Shown one piece after another: positions 57,077 to 64,000 of a DNA stretch of 64,000 bases. The notes under the pieces are model-generated. The model saw only the letters and a program-made list of their open reading frames with translations, did no database searches and was not told where the DNA came from. Numbering within the stretch: the first letter of the stretch is position 1; each line of letters begins with the position of its first letter. Origin of the DNA: Hymenobacter gummosus (lineage in GTDB: Bacteria; Bacteroidota; Bacteroidia; Cytophagales; Hymenobacteraceae); the NCBI RefSeq assembly GCF_003970915.1, contig NZ_RXOF01000007.1, positions 214,876 through 278,875 of the forward strand. The letters run 5' to 3'. Position numbers and translations under genes: made by a program.

Positions 57077-57979
57077 TGCCTCCCCTTTCAGCGTGCACTC
57101 GTCGGGACTGGCAACGCTGACGTCGCGCAGGTAACGTCCGAGGCCGTCTTCCACCGAAGGCAGTACGATGCCGCGGTTGCTGCTGAGGGCACTGAAAGCC
57201 GGCCGCGGGGCCGCCCAGCCGAAAGCGGCGGCGGGGCGCGGACGCACCAGAGCAGTATTCAGCTCGGCGCCTTCGGCGGCCAGCTGCGCCAGCCGGGCCC
57301 AGGTGTAGGTGCCGTGGTTGGCCACGTGCCAGATGCCGCTTTCCTCGTCGATGAGCAGGTCCAGCGCGGTATTGACCAGATCGGGCACGTAGGTGGGCGA
57401 CACCTGCAAATCGTCGGCGGCCTCGAACACGCGGCCGCCGCGCAGGGCCTGCAGGGCGTAGTGCACGAAGTTGTACTCGTCCCAGGGGCCGAAAAAGGCG
57501 CTGGTGCGCACCACCAGGGCCCGGGGCAGGGCCGCCAGCACGTCGCGCTCGGCCAGGCTCTTGCTGTGCCCGTACACGTTCAGCGGCCGCTTGGCGTCGC
57601 CCTCGGTATAGGGCACCGACTGCTGCCCATCGAACACCAGATCGGAGGAAAAGGCCAGCAGCTGCACGCCGCGGTGGGCGCAGGCCCGGGCCAGCACCTT
57701 GGGCCCGGTAGCATTGACGCGGTAGCACAGGGCGGCATCCTTCTCCGCCTCGTCGACGCGCACGTAGCCGGCGGCGTTGACGACGGCCCAGGGTTGGTGG
57801 CGCTGCAGGGCCAGCTCCACGGCCACGGGGTCGGTGATGTCCAGCTCGTGGCGGCTGAGGCAGACGGTGGGCAGGTTGCGGATGTCGCAGATGCGCTGAA
57901 ACGCCCGGCCCAGGGTGCCTTGGGCACCGGTAATCAGCAGCGGCGGCGCGGCCGTTGCGGATAGCTGAAATGCGTTCAT
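57068..57979 (-). CDS. SDR-family sugar-nucleotide reductase (RmlD-like)
   Basis: 303 aa from the ATG at 57979. NAD(P)-binding GAQGTLG at about 18-24, active-site YGHSK, and a C-terminal substrate-binding part resembling dTDP-4-dehydrorhamnose reductase (VSPTYVPDLVNTALDLL, GIWHVANHG). It lies 13 bp after the GH1-like gene. Homologous proteins in other bacteria can be fused to a GH1-like domain, which supports a joint role. Its tail ends inside an intergenic repeat, so the last residues may be recent. Confidence 0.85.
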   Translation of the reverse strand: MNAFQLSATAAPPLLITGAQGTLGRAFQRICDIRNLPTVCLSRHELDITDPVAVELALQRHQPWAVVNAAGYVRVDEAEKDAALCYRVNATGPKVLARACAHRGVQLLAFSSDLVFDGQQSVPYTEGDAKRPLNVYGHSKSLAERDVLAALPRALVVRTSAFFGPWDEYNFVHYALQALRGGRVFEAADDLQVSPTYVPDLVNTALDLLIDEESGIWHVANHGTYTWARLAQLAAEGAELNTALVRPRPAAAFGWAAPRPAFSALSSNRGIVLPSVEDGLGRYLRDVSVASPDECTLKGEAVA

Positions 57980-57992
57980 GGCTAGGTAAGGG

Positions 57993-59282
57993 TTAGGCAG
58001 ATTGGAAGTGGCGGTAGGCAAAGCGGCCCGGGCGCTGCCACCAGCCCGCGCCGTGCAGCACCGGGTGGTGGTACGAATGGTGACGGGCCAGCTGCTGCAC
58101 CATGCGGAACAAGGCCGTGCGGCGCGGCTGCCCGCTGCGCACGTCAAACACGCCGCTTTCGTAGGTGCCGTCGCGGGTGAGCAGGGTATCCCAGTTGTAG
58201 GCCCCGAACAGGGCCCAGACGGTAACGGCGCGCACGTCGGCCCCGGCGTCGGCGGCGGCGTTGGCGGCGTCCCAGGCCTGCTGCAGCCAGCGCATCTGCT
58301 CCTCGCGGGTGCAGGCCAGCTGCACCTCCGTCACGGCTACCGGCAGCTGGTAGCGCTGCCAGGCTTCCAGCAGCAGGTTGCGCAGGCCCGCCAGCTCCAG
58401 CGGCGCCACGCGCACGGCTTCCACATCGGCGTAGTGCTCGAGCTCGTTGCTGCCCACGCTGTGCGAGGGGTAGTGCTCCAGCCGCTCGTCGAGAAACCGC
58501 TCACTGGTCACGTAGTAGTTGATACCCAGCACATCGGGCGGCAGCGGGGCTTCTTCCAGCGCGGCCAGCTCCTCCGCGGTGGCGCCGTGTTCCCGGAGGT
58601 AGCCGTAGAGCAGGTGCCGGGGCGTCACGCGGCCGCAGAGCAAATCGAAGGTCAGCCAGCGGCGCTGGTTCTCGAAGTCGGCCTGGTAGGTCAGCCGCGG
58701 CGTGCTGTAAATCTTGCCCAAATCCTCCGTCTGCACCAGCCGGGCCGCCGGGTTTACCTCCCGAATGGCCAGCATAGCCGCCTTGGTGGCCTGTACCTGG
58801 TGCAGGAGCATGCGCACAAAGGCCGCGGAATCGTGGCTGTGCGGGTACCACAGGCCGTAGAGGCCGCTGAAGCGGGCAGTGGTCAGCGGCTCGTTGACGG
58901 GCGTGTAGTCCGTCACCCAGGGGTAGCGCTCGGCCACCATGCGGGCAAAGCGCGCCAGGCCCGTCACGAAGCTGGGCTGGTCCATGGCCGTGTAGCGCGG
59001 GCCGCTGCCGTGGTGCACCAAGCCCACGATGGGGGCTATGCCCAGCTCGCGCAGGCGGTTCAGCCGCTCGTCGGTCCACGACCAGTCGGGCCGGTCGAGG
59101 CTGTCGGGCGCTACGTTTTCCCAGAGCACGGGGTAGCGCAGCTTGCGCAGGCCCAGCTCGGCTATTTCGTCAAGGTCGGACAGGCGCTGGCGGTGGCCGC
59201 TCAGGCGCGTCTGGTCCGAAAAATCATCATGCACGCGTCGAATGCTGCATTCGACGCCGCCCCACAGGTCAACAGTTGCCAT
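57993..59282 (-). CDS. family 1 glycosyl-hydrolase-like protein
   Basis: 429 aa from the ATG at 59282. The GH1 fold is supported by TPVNEPLTT with putative acid/base E131, WYPH, and a nucleophile-position E319 in VAVTEVQLA (the usual ENG motif is changed to EVQ). Such divergent GH1-like proteins sit in glycan-synthesis clusters and may act as transglycosylases or on nucleotide-linked sugars rather than degrade beta-glucosides. A strong terminator-like hairpin ends 5 bp before its start. Confidence 0.8.
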   Translation of the reverse strand: MATVDLWGGVECSIRRVHDDFSDQTRLSGHRQRLSDLDEIAELGLRKLRYPVLWENVAPDSLDRPDWSWTDERLNRLRELGIAPIVGLVHHGSGPRYTAMDQPSFVTGLARFARMVAERYPWVTDYTPVNEPLTTARFSGLYGLWYPHSHDSAAFVRMLLHQVQATKAAMLAIREVNPAARLVQTEDLGKIYSTPRLTYQADFENQRRWLTFDLLCGRVTPRHLLYGYLREHGATAEELAALEEAPLPPDVLGINYYVTSERFLDERLEHYPSHSVGSNELEHYADVEAVRVAPLELAGLRNLLLEAWQRYQLPVAVTEVQLACTREEQMRWLQQAWDAANAAADAGADVRAVTVWALFGAYNWDTLLTRDGTYESGVFDVRSGQPRRTALFRMVQQLARHHSYHHPVLHGAGWWQRPGRFAYRHFQSA

Positions 59283-59287
59283 GCGCG

Positions 59288-59337
59288 AAAAAAAGCCGCG
59301 GGGCGTAGCAGGCACGGCAAGTTGCTACGCCCCGCGG
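59288..59337 (-). terminator. intrinsic terminator or attenuator before the GH1-like gene
   Basis: A 15-bp perfect stem (59296-59310 with 59323-59337), followed on the minus strand by seven T. The T-run ends 5 bp before the GH1-like ATG. It ends the glf transcript unless read through. Confidence 0.88.
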
Positions 59338-59349
59338 GCAGTGGAAAAC

Positions 59350-60534
59350 CTAAGCTTGCTGCTTGTCCGGGTCGCGGGGAAGCAGCTTCTCCATCAGCGT
59401 GGCCGAGCCGGTAATGGCGGGCTTTTTCGGCTGGGCCTCCTCCGATTTCTCGGTGAGCTTCTTGTACAGCGTCAGCGCCTGGGCCACCACCTGGTCCATG
59501 TTGTAGTACTTGTAGGTAGCCAGGCGGCCTACGAAGTGCACGTTGGGCGTCTCGTCGGCCAGCTTCTTGTACTTGTTGTACAGCTCGGCGTTTTCGGGCT
59601 TCGGAATCGGGTAGTACGGGTCGCCCTCGGCGCGCGGGAACTCATACACGAGGCTGGTCTTCGGGTGTTGCTGGCCGGTGAGGGCCTTGAACTCGGTGAT
59701 GCGCGTGTAGAGGTGCTCGTTCGGGTAGTTGACCACCGGCGCTTCCAGGTGCTGCTCCTTGTTCAGCGTTTCGTGCTTGAACTCCAGGGAGCGGTAGGGC
59801 AGCTTGCCGAACTTGTAGTCGAAGTACTCGTCCACCGGGCCGGTGAAAATCATTTCCTTGAAGGGAATGACGTTGATGATTTCGTGGTAGTCCACGTTCA
59901 GCATCACCTTGATGTTGGGGTGGTCGAGCATCTTCTCGAACATCTTGGTGTAGCCGTGCAGGGGCATGGCCTGGTAGGTGTCGGTGAAGTAGCGCCGGTC
60001 GCGGTTGGTGCGGGTAGGCACGCGCGACGTCACCGACTTATCCAGCTCCGAGGGGTCGAGGCCCCACTGCTTGCGGGTGTAGTTGCGGAAGAACTTCTCG
60101 TACAGCTCGCGGCCGACTTTGCTCACCACCACGTCCTCCGAGGTGCGGATAACCGGCACGGCCTCGGCCTGCGACTCGAAGAAGGCATCAACCTCGAAGG
60201 AGGTCATGTTCGTGCCGTAGAGCTTGTTGATGGTGTCCAGGTTGATCGGAATCGGCACGTGCTGCCCGTCCACCGAGGCCAGTACCCAGTGCTCGTAGGG
60301 GCGCCACTCGGTGAAGTTGGAGAGGTACTCGAATACGTCCTTCGAGTTGGTATGGAAGATGTGCGGGCCGTACTTGTGCACGAGGATGCCCTCCTCGTTG
60401 TAGTGGTCGTAAGCGTTGCCCGCAATGTGGTTGCGCTTGTCGATGATGAGCACTTTCTTGTTGGAGCGCGTGGCGAGGCGTTCGGCCAGCACGCTGCCAG
60501 CGAAGCCGGCTCCGACGATGAGGTAATCAAACAT
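59350..60534 (-). CDS. glf: UDP-galactopyranose mutase
   Basis: 394 aa. FAD-binding GAGFAG at 8-13, then DKRNHIAGNAYDHYNEEGI, the family signature with the flavin-contacting HIAGNAYD. Downstream GPHIFHTN and RVPTRTNRDRRYF contain conserved substrate-binding residues. The flavoenzyme interconverts UDP-Galp and UDP-Galf, giving galactofuranose for surface glycans. It follows the glycosyltransferase gene by 97 bp on the same strand. Confidence 0.96.
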   Translation of the reverse strand: MFDYLIVGAGFAGSVLAERLATRSNKKVLIIDKRNHIAGNAYDHYNEEGILVHKYGPHIFHTNSKDVFEYLSNFTEWRPYEHWVLASVDGQHVPIPINLDTINKLYGTNMTSFEVDAFFESQAEAVPVIRTSEDVVVSKVGRELYEKFFRNYTRKQWGLDPSELDKSVTSRVPTRTNRDRRYFTDTYQAMPLHGYTKMFEKMLDHPNIKVMLNVDYHEIINVIPFKEMIFTGPVDEYFDYKFGKLPYRSLEFKHETLNKEQHLEAPVVNYPNEHLYTRITEFKALTGQQHPKTSLVYEFPRAEGDPYYPIPKPENAELYNKYKKLADETPNVHFVGRLATYKYYNMDQVVAQALTLYKKLTEKSEEAQPKKPAITGSATLMEKLLPRDPDKQQA

Positions 60535-60631
60535 AGCTCGGGGGACGGTTAGGTGATTGGTTGGGGGGAAGGACTGGTGTGGTAAGCGGCGGGATACTTC
60601 TCACGGTCACGGTAGGGGCGCCGCGGCTTCA

Positions 60632-61843
60632 TTAGCGGCGGGCCTTTTGCAATTCAGCCTGCATCAGGTCCACCATGCCCTGCCAGGTCTGGTCCCAGGA
60701 AATGGTGGCCAGGTATTCGTCTACGCGTTTCAGCCAGGTAGGGTCGGATTCGTCCTGCAGTGCCTGCTCCACGGCGGCCTCAAACTCCGGCGCGGTGGCG
60801 GCAATGTGTACCAGCCCCAGCTCGCCGTAGGGGCGCACCACATCGCGGATGGGCGTGCTGACCACGGGGCGGCCGGCGGCCAGGTATTCCGGCGTTTTGG
60901 TGGGCGAAATGAACTTGGTGCTTTCGTTGTCGGCGAAGAGCAGGGTGGCCACGTCCCAGCCGCGCAGGTAATGCGGCAGCTCCTTGTAGTCCTTGCCGCC
61001 GAGGTAGTGAATGTTGCTCGACTTGGGCAGCGTGGCCGGGTCGATTTTCGCCACCGGGCCAATGATGACGAACTGCCACTCGGGGCGGGCTTCGGCCAGC
61101 TCACGCACCAGCTCGATGTCGAGGCGCTCATCCACCACCCCGAAGAAGCCGATGCGCGGGTGCGGAATCGAGGCCTGGTCGGCGGGGTCGGCCGCCGCCT
61201 GGCGGGCCTGGCCGAAGTGGGCCTTGTCGATGCTGCTGGGGAAGGCGTGGGCGCTGGGGTGCTGCTTGGTTTTGGCCTCGTACAGGCTCTGGCCGCCGGT
61301 AAACACCAGCTGAGTCTTTTGGAACAGCTCCTGCTCACGGCTGCGCAGCTCGGGGTGGGCGCCCTTGAAGTTGGCCAGCTCGTCCATGCAGTCGTAAATG
61401 GTCAGCGCCGGCTTCAGCTGCCGCGTCTTGGCCACGAACATGGGCGAGTAGTACCAAGCAATGAAGTCCTTGATGTTTTCCTTCTGGAAATACTCGGCCA
61501 GGATGTCGGCCTGCGCCTTGTCAGCCGCTTCTTCCGCCATGCCCTCGGGCAGGTGCACCACCACGATTTTCAGCTTGCCCTCTTCGCGGTCCTTGATTTC
61601 CAGCCAGGGCGCCATGGTTTTGTCGCCCCAGTGCGTGCAGGGCTCCTCCACGTAGAACACGCGGGTGTGCTTGGCAAAACGGGAAAGCAAATGCTGCGGG
61701 CGCTGCCATACGAAGTCCCAGTGCAGGTGCGCGAAGCAGACCAAGTCGGGCAGCTGCTCGTTGCTGCTGGTAGTTTTCGGAGCCGCGGAATCAGGCGTGG
61801 CGGAAGGCGCCGAGGCGTAGGTCGGGGCGTCGAGTAAGGACAT
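60632..61843 (-). CDS. GT-B-type glycosyltransferase
   Basis: 403 aa from the ATG at 61843. The N-terminal Rossmann half begins after a Ser/Thr/Pro linker (VCFAHLHWDFVWQRPQHLL). The donor-binding half has RIGFFGVVDERLDIELV, the linker YKELPHYLRGWDVATLLF and FISPTKTPEYLAAGRPVVST, the EX7E-like region of GT4/GT1-type enzymes. It probably transfers a sugar onto a growing surface glycan. First gene of the glycan cluster. Confidence 0.9.
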   Translation of the reverse strand: MSLLDAPTYASAPSATPDSAAPKTTSSNEQLPDLVCFAHLHWDFVWQRPQHLLSRFAKHTRVFYVEEPCTHWGDKTMAPWLEIKDREEGKLKIVVVHLPEGMAEEAADKAQADILAEYFQKENIKDFIAWYYSPMFVAKTRQLKPALTIYDCMDELANFKGAHPELRSREQELFQKTQLVFTGGQSLYEAKTKQHPSAHAFPSSIDKAHFGQARQAAADPADQASIPHPRIGFFGVVDERLDIELVRELAEARPEWQFVIIGPVAKIDPATLPKSSNIHYLGGKDYKELPHYLRGWDVATLLFADNESTKFISPTKTPEYLAAGRPVVSTPIRDVVRPYGELGLVHIAATAPEFEAAVEQALQDESDPTWLKRVDEYLATISWDQTWQGMVDLMQAELQKARR

Positions 61844-62019
61844 GCGAGAGAGCGTCAAAAAATTTGGCGGATCGGTGCAGTAGTAAATGTTTGGTCGGCT
61901 CGGTCACGACGGCCTCTCTCAACCAAGCGCGGCAGGATAGCATACGCAGCCCCACCATAAAAGGATACTATCCGGCTAACTCAACAATAAAATAGCAGGA
62001 TAACACACAAAAAACGAGC

Positions 62020-62547
62020 CTATTCGCCCGTTAACACACATTGCATTTCCACTGCATCCTGCCAGCCCGAGTCCGTATTGAGCCACTGCTGGCGCAGGCC
62101 TACGCGCCGGAAGCCCGCCCGCCGGAATAGCCGCAGGCTGGGCTGGTTGCTGGCCGCCACGGTGCAGTAGAGCTGGTGCAGGCGCAGGGTGCGGCGGGCA
62201 TAATCCAGCAGCAGCCGCAGGGCTTCGGCGGCGTAGCCGGCGCGGCGGTGGGCCTGCTGCACCATAATGCCCACGGCCGCGCGGCGGTGGTGGGGCTCGA
62301 AATTGAATACATCGACCGTGCCCACGGCGCCCCCATCGGCCTGCGTGCAGATGACCAGGCGCAGCTGCCGCACCTCGTAGAAATCGGCCGCGGCGGCGTC
62401 GAGGTAGCGCTGCAGGGAGTAGTGCGAAATCGGCGTGAGCGTGTCGGAGGCCAGCCCCCACACGCTCGCGTCGTTTTCGATGTCGTAGAGGAAGCGTAAA
62501 TCTTCCGCTTCGAGGGCGCGCAGAAAAACGGTGTCGCCGCGCAGCAT
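62020..62547 (-). CDS. GNAT-family N-acetyltransferase
   Basis: 175 aa. RimJ/RimL-like GNAT with a VFLRALEAEDL start, the acetyl-CoA loop VGIMVQQAHRRAGYAAEALRLLL and a terminal SLRLFRRAGF(RR) motif. It lies 3 bp after dapF, so co-translation is likely. The substrate may be a protein N-terminus, amino sugar or small amine. Confidence 0.9.
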   Translation of the reverse strand: MLRGDTVFLRALEAEDLRFLYDIENDASVWGLASDTLTPISHYSLQRYLDAAAADFYEVRQLRLVICTQADGGAVGTVDVFNFEPHHRRAAVGIMVQQAHRRAGYAAEALRLLLDYARRTLRLHQLYCTVAASNQPSLRLFRRAGFRRVGLRQQWLNTDSGWQDAVEMQCVLTGE

Positions 62548-62550
62548 GGG

Positions 62551-63339
62551 CTAGAGGAGAATCTCGCCCTCGAACACGAACTCGGCCGGGCCGTTCAGGT
62601 ACACCTCGGTAAACGAGCCATCCGGGTGCTGCCGGAAGCTCACCGACAAGTCGCCGCCGATGGTGCGCAGGGGCACGGGGCTGAGGGCGCCACGGCGGGC
62701 GGCAGCCAGGGCCACGGCCGTCACGCCGGTGCCGCAGGAATGGGTTTCGTCCTCCACGCCCCGCTCGTAAGTACGCACCTGCCAGGGCTGGTCGGCCTGC
62801 TGGGGTTCCTCCACGAAGTTGACGTTGGTGCCGCCCTTGCTGCCGAAAAACTCGCCGAAGCGGATGGCCCGGCCTTCGGCGTACACGTTGTGCTCGGCCA
62901 GGGTGCTGGCGGGCAGGAAGCGGACGATGTGGGGCGAACCGGTGTTGAGGAAAATGCCGTCGGGCATTTCCTGCTGGCCGGCCACGTCCATCATCCGCAG
63001 GCGCACGGTACCGTCGGCATCCACGGTGGCCTCGTGCGGGCCGTCGGCGGCCAGGAAATGGGCTTTGTCGCTGATGACGCCGAGCTGGCGGGCAAAGGCC
63101 ACGGTGCAGCGGCCGCCGTTGCCGCACATCGAGCCCAGGTAGCCGTCGGCGTTGTAGTACACCATTTCGAAGTCGTAGCCGGGCAGGGTGCGCAGCAGGA
63201 TGAGGCCGTCGGCCCCGATGCCGCGGCGCCGCTCGCAGAGGCGGCGCACCAGGGCGTAGTCGTCGGCGGGAAACGTGCGGCTCCGGTCGTCAATCATCAC
63301 GAAGTCGTTGCCGGTACCCTGGTACTTATGAAAGTGCAT
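62551..63339 (-). CDS. dapF: diaminopimelate epimerase
   Basis: 262 aa. Catalytic cysteines C72 (MCGNGGRC) and C202 (SCGTGVTA), with YQGTGNDF at the start and GSPHIV in the middle. It converts LL- to meso-diaminopimelate for lysine and peptidoglycan synthesis. It is flanked by DinB and GNAT genes in one likely operon. Confidence 0.96.
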   Translation of the reverse strand: MHFHKYQGTGNDFVMIDDRSRTFPADDYALVRRLCERRRGIGADGLILLRTLPGYDFEMVYYNADGYLGSMCGNGGRCTVAFARQLGVISDKAHFLAADGPHEATVDADGTVRLRMMDVAGQQEMPDGIFLNTGSPHIVRFLPASTLAEHNVYAEGRAIRFGEFFGSKGGTNVNFVEEPQQADQPWQVRTYERGVEDETHSCGTGVTAVALAAARRGALSPVPLRTIGGDLSVSFRQHPDGSFTEVYLNGPAEFVFEGEILL

Positions 63340-63360
63340 GAGAAAGCGAAGAAAAGGCGC

Positions 63361-63843
63361 TCAGACCAGCTTGCGCAGCAGCGCCACCTGGCCGGCGTGG
63401 TAGAGGTAGTGCTGCGCGGTGCCGTGCAACAATACGTAAATGGAAACACCCGAACCGTCGGGCCGGTTGCGCTCGGCGCCGAGCAGCTGGTCTAAATCCT
63501 GTTCCGTCAGCGCCCCGGCCGCCGCCACCAACTGCTCGTGGGCCTTGGAAAGTTCGGTCTGGGCGGCCTGCCAGGCGGCTTCGTCGGGCGGGAAGGGCAC
63601 GGCGGGCCAGTCCTCGCCCTCGATGGCCACGCAGTAGCGCTGCTCGATGCGCACGCGCACGGTGTCCGTCCAGGTGCGCAGGTGCAGCACCAGCTCCCAG
63701 ATGCTGTGGGCCGTGGGCAGCGGCAAGGCCGCCGCCTGAGCGCCGGACAAGCCGATCAGATTGGCCAGCAGCGAGGGACCGGACCAGGCGTCGCCGTGGA
63801 AGGCGCGGTCGAGCTGGTCGAGCAGGCGGGGTAGTTCGGGCAT
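63361..63843 (-). CDS. DinB-family four-helix-bundle protein
   Basis: 160 aa. Helical layout with HSIWELVLHLRTWTD and the histidine-bearing HGTAQHYLYHAGQVALLR, which form the metal site of DinB/YfiT-like proteins. Many members act with bacillithiol or mycothiol as thiol transferases; a specific partner cannot be read here. 21 bp upstream of dapF. Confidence 0.88.
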   Translation of the reverse strand: MPELPRLLDQLDRAFHGDAWSGPSLLANLIGLSGAQAAALPLPTAHSIWELVLHLRTWTDTVRVRIEQRYCVAIEGEDWPAVPFPPDEAAWQAAQTELSKAHEQLVAAAGALTEQDLDQLLGAERNRPDGSGVSIYVLLHGTAQHYLYHAGQVALLRKLV

Positions 63844-63918
63844 GAGGCTAAAGGTACAGCACCGCTTAATCTAGCTAACCCAAGTTGCGGGGTACTAAAG
63901 CTGGGGCAAAAAGAAATC

Positions 63919-63934
63919 TGTTCCGCCCGGAACA
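63919..63934 (+). promoter_or_regulatory. operator-like dyad TGTTCCG-CC-CGGAACA
   Basis: Seven-base perfect arms with a two-base spacer, placed just upstream of the -7 element of the last gene. Confidence 0.6.
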
Positions 63935-63937
63935 GGG

Positions 63938-63945
63938 TAGGTTTG
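63938..63945 (+). promoter_or_regulatory. TAGGTTTG -7 promoter element
   Basis: Exact TAnnTTTG, 31 bp before the ATG at 63977. There is no TTTG at the -33 position; the dyad occupies the spacer, which fits regulator-controlled promoters. Confidence 0.65.
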
Positions 63946-63976
63946 AAGTATCTGACGCTTCACTCCTTCCCCGACC

Positions 63977-64000
63977 ATGACGGAACAGACCGTGGCAATG
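63977..64000 (+). CDS. start of a gene that runs off the window
   Basis: ATG followed by TEQTVAM. A promoter and dyad lie directly upstream, which supports a genuine start. Too short to name a family. Confidence 0.55.

Overview
The window is GC-rich, gene-dense bacterial chromosome. It looks like a member of Bacteroidota, most likely Hymenobacter or a close cytophagal relative. The grounds are type IX secretion (T9SS) C-terminal sorting domains on two pectin-degrading enzymes, DUF3857/transglutaminase proteins, a long SecA with an N-terminal insertion, exact TAnnTTTG (-7) promoter elements, KGG stress proteins and numerous YwqK/WG repeat proteins. This placement comes from family content, not from a database search. 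I see no tRNA, rRNA, CRISPR array, transposase or phage gene.

Layout. 1-5 kb: a membrane-anchored MutS-like ATPase behind an exported protein of unknown function, then an FAD oxidoreductase fused to a Rieske domain and followed by a tandem array of hairpin terminators. 5-17 kb: a signalling and stress block with a nine-PAS histidine kinase, a CheB-CheR-PAS fusion, a receiverless CheB, a NarL-type response regulator, a small STAS-like protein, two KGG proteins and a cyanophycinase; no flagellar or chemoreceptor gene is present. 17-25 kb: a RidA-family deaminase, a two-domain TonB_C protein, a diadenylate-cyclase-like (DisA_N/DAC) protein with a non-canonical RHR motif, a WG-repeat protein, an MBL hydrolase, a hotdog-fold protein and a small HEAGH protein. 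25-36 kb: two DUF3857 proteins (one with, one without a transglutaminase cysteine), a very large TPR-YwqK protein, an exported PPC/DUF296 protein, and a sigma factor/anti-sigma/exported protein set. 36-45.6 kb: FkbM methyltransferase, lipoprotein, a broken second FkbM gene, an ALDH7-type dehydrogenase, pectinesterase and pectate lyase. 46-56.7 kb: HtrA/DegP, Hsp20, a DUF2490 protein, M20 amidohydrolase, macro-domain protein, a small unknown, SPOR-like lipoprotein, DeoC and SecA. 57-62 kb: a four-gene glycan cluster (SDR, GH1-like, Glf, glycosyltransferase). 62-64 kb: DinB-DapF-GNAT operon and the first codons of a further gene behind a promoter with an operator-like dyad.

How genes work together. 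The kinase, CheB/CheR proteins and NarL regulator look like a sensory system reusing chemotaxis methylation enzymes. Pectinesterase and pectate lyase act in sequence on methylated pectin outside the cell, both probably exported through T9SS. HtrA and Hsp20 are protein-quality-control neighbours of SecA. Glf and the glycosyltransferase point to a galactofuranose-containing or related surface glycan.

The most unusual feature is the density of intergenic inverted repeats. One GTCATCCTGAG-ended palindromic family has six copies. Several unrelated long inverted repeats occur as well, and some of them supply the stop or start codons of flanking genes (secA, deoC, the SDR gene, a DUF3857 gene). The best candidate for poorly described biology is the DAC-like protein at 19393-20937.
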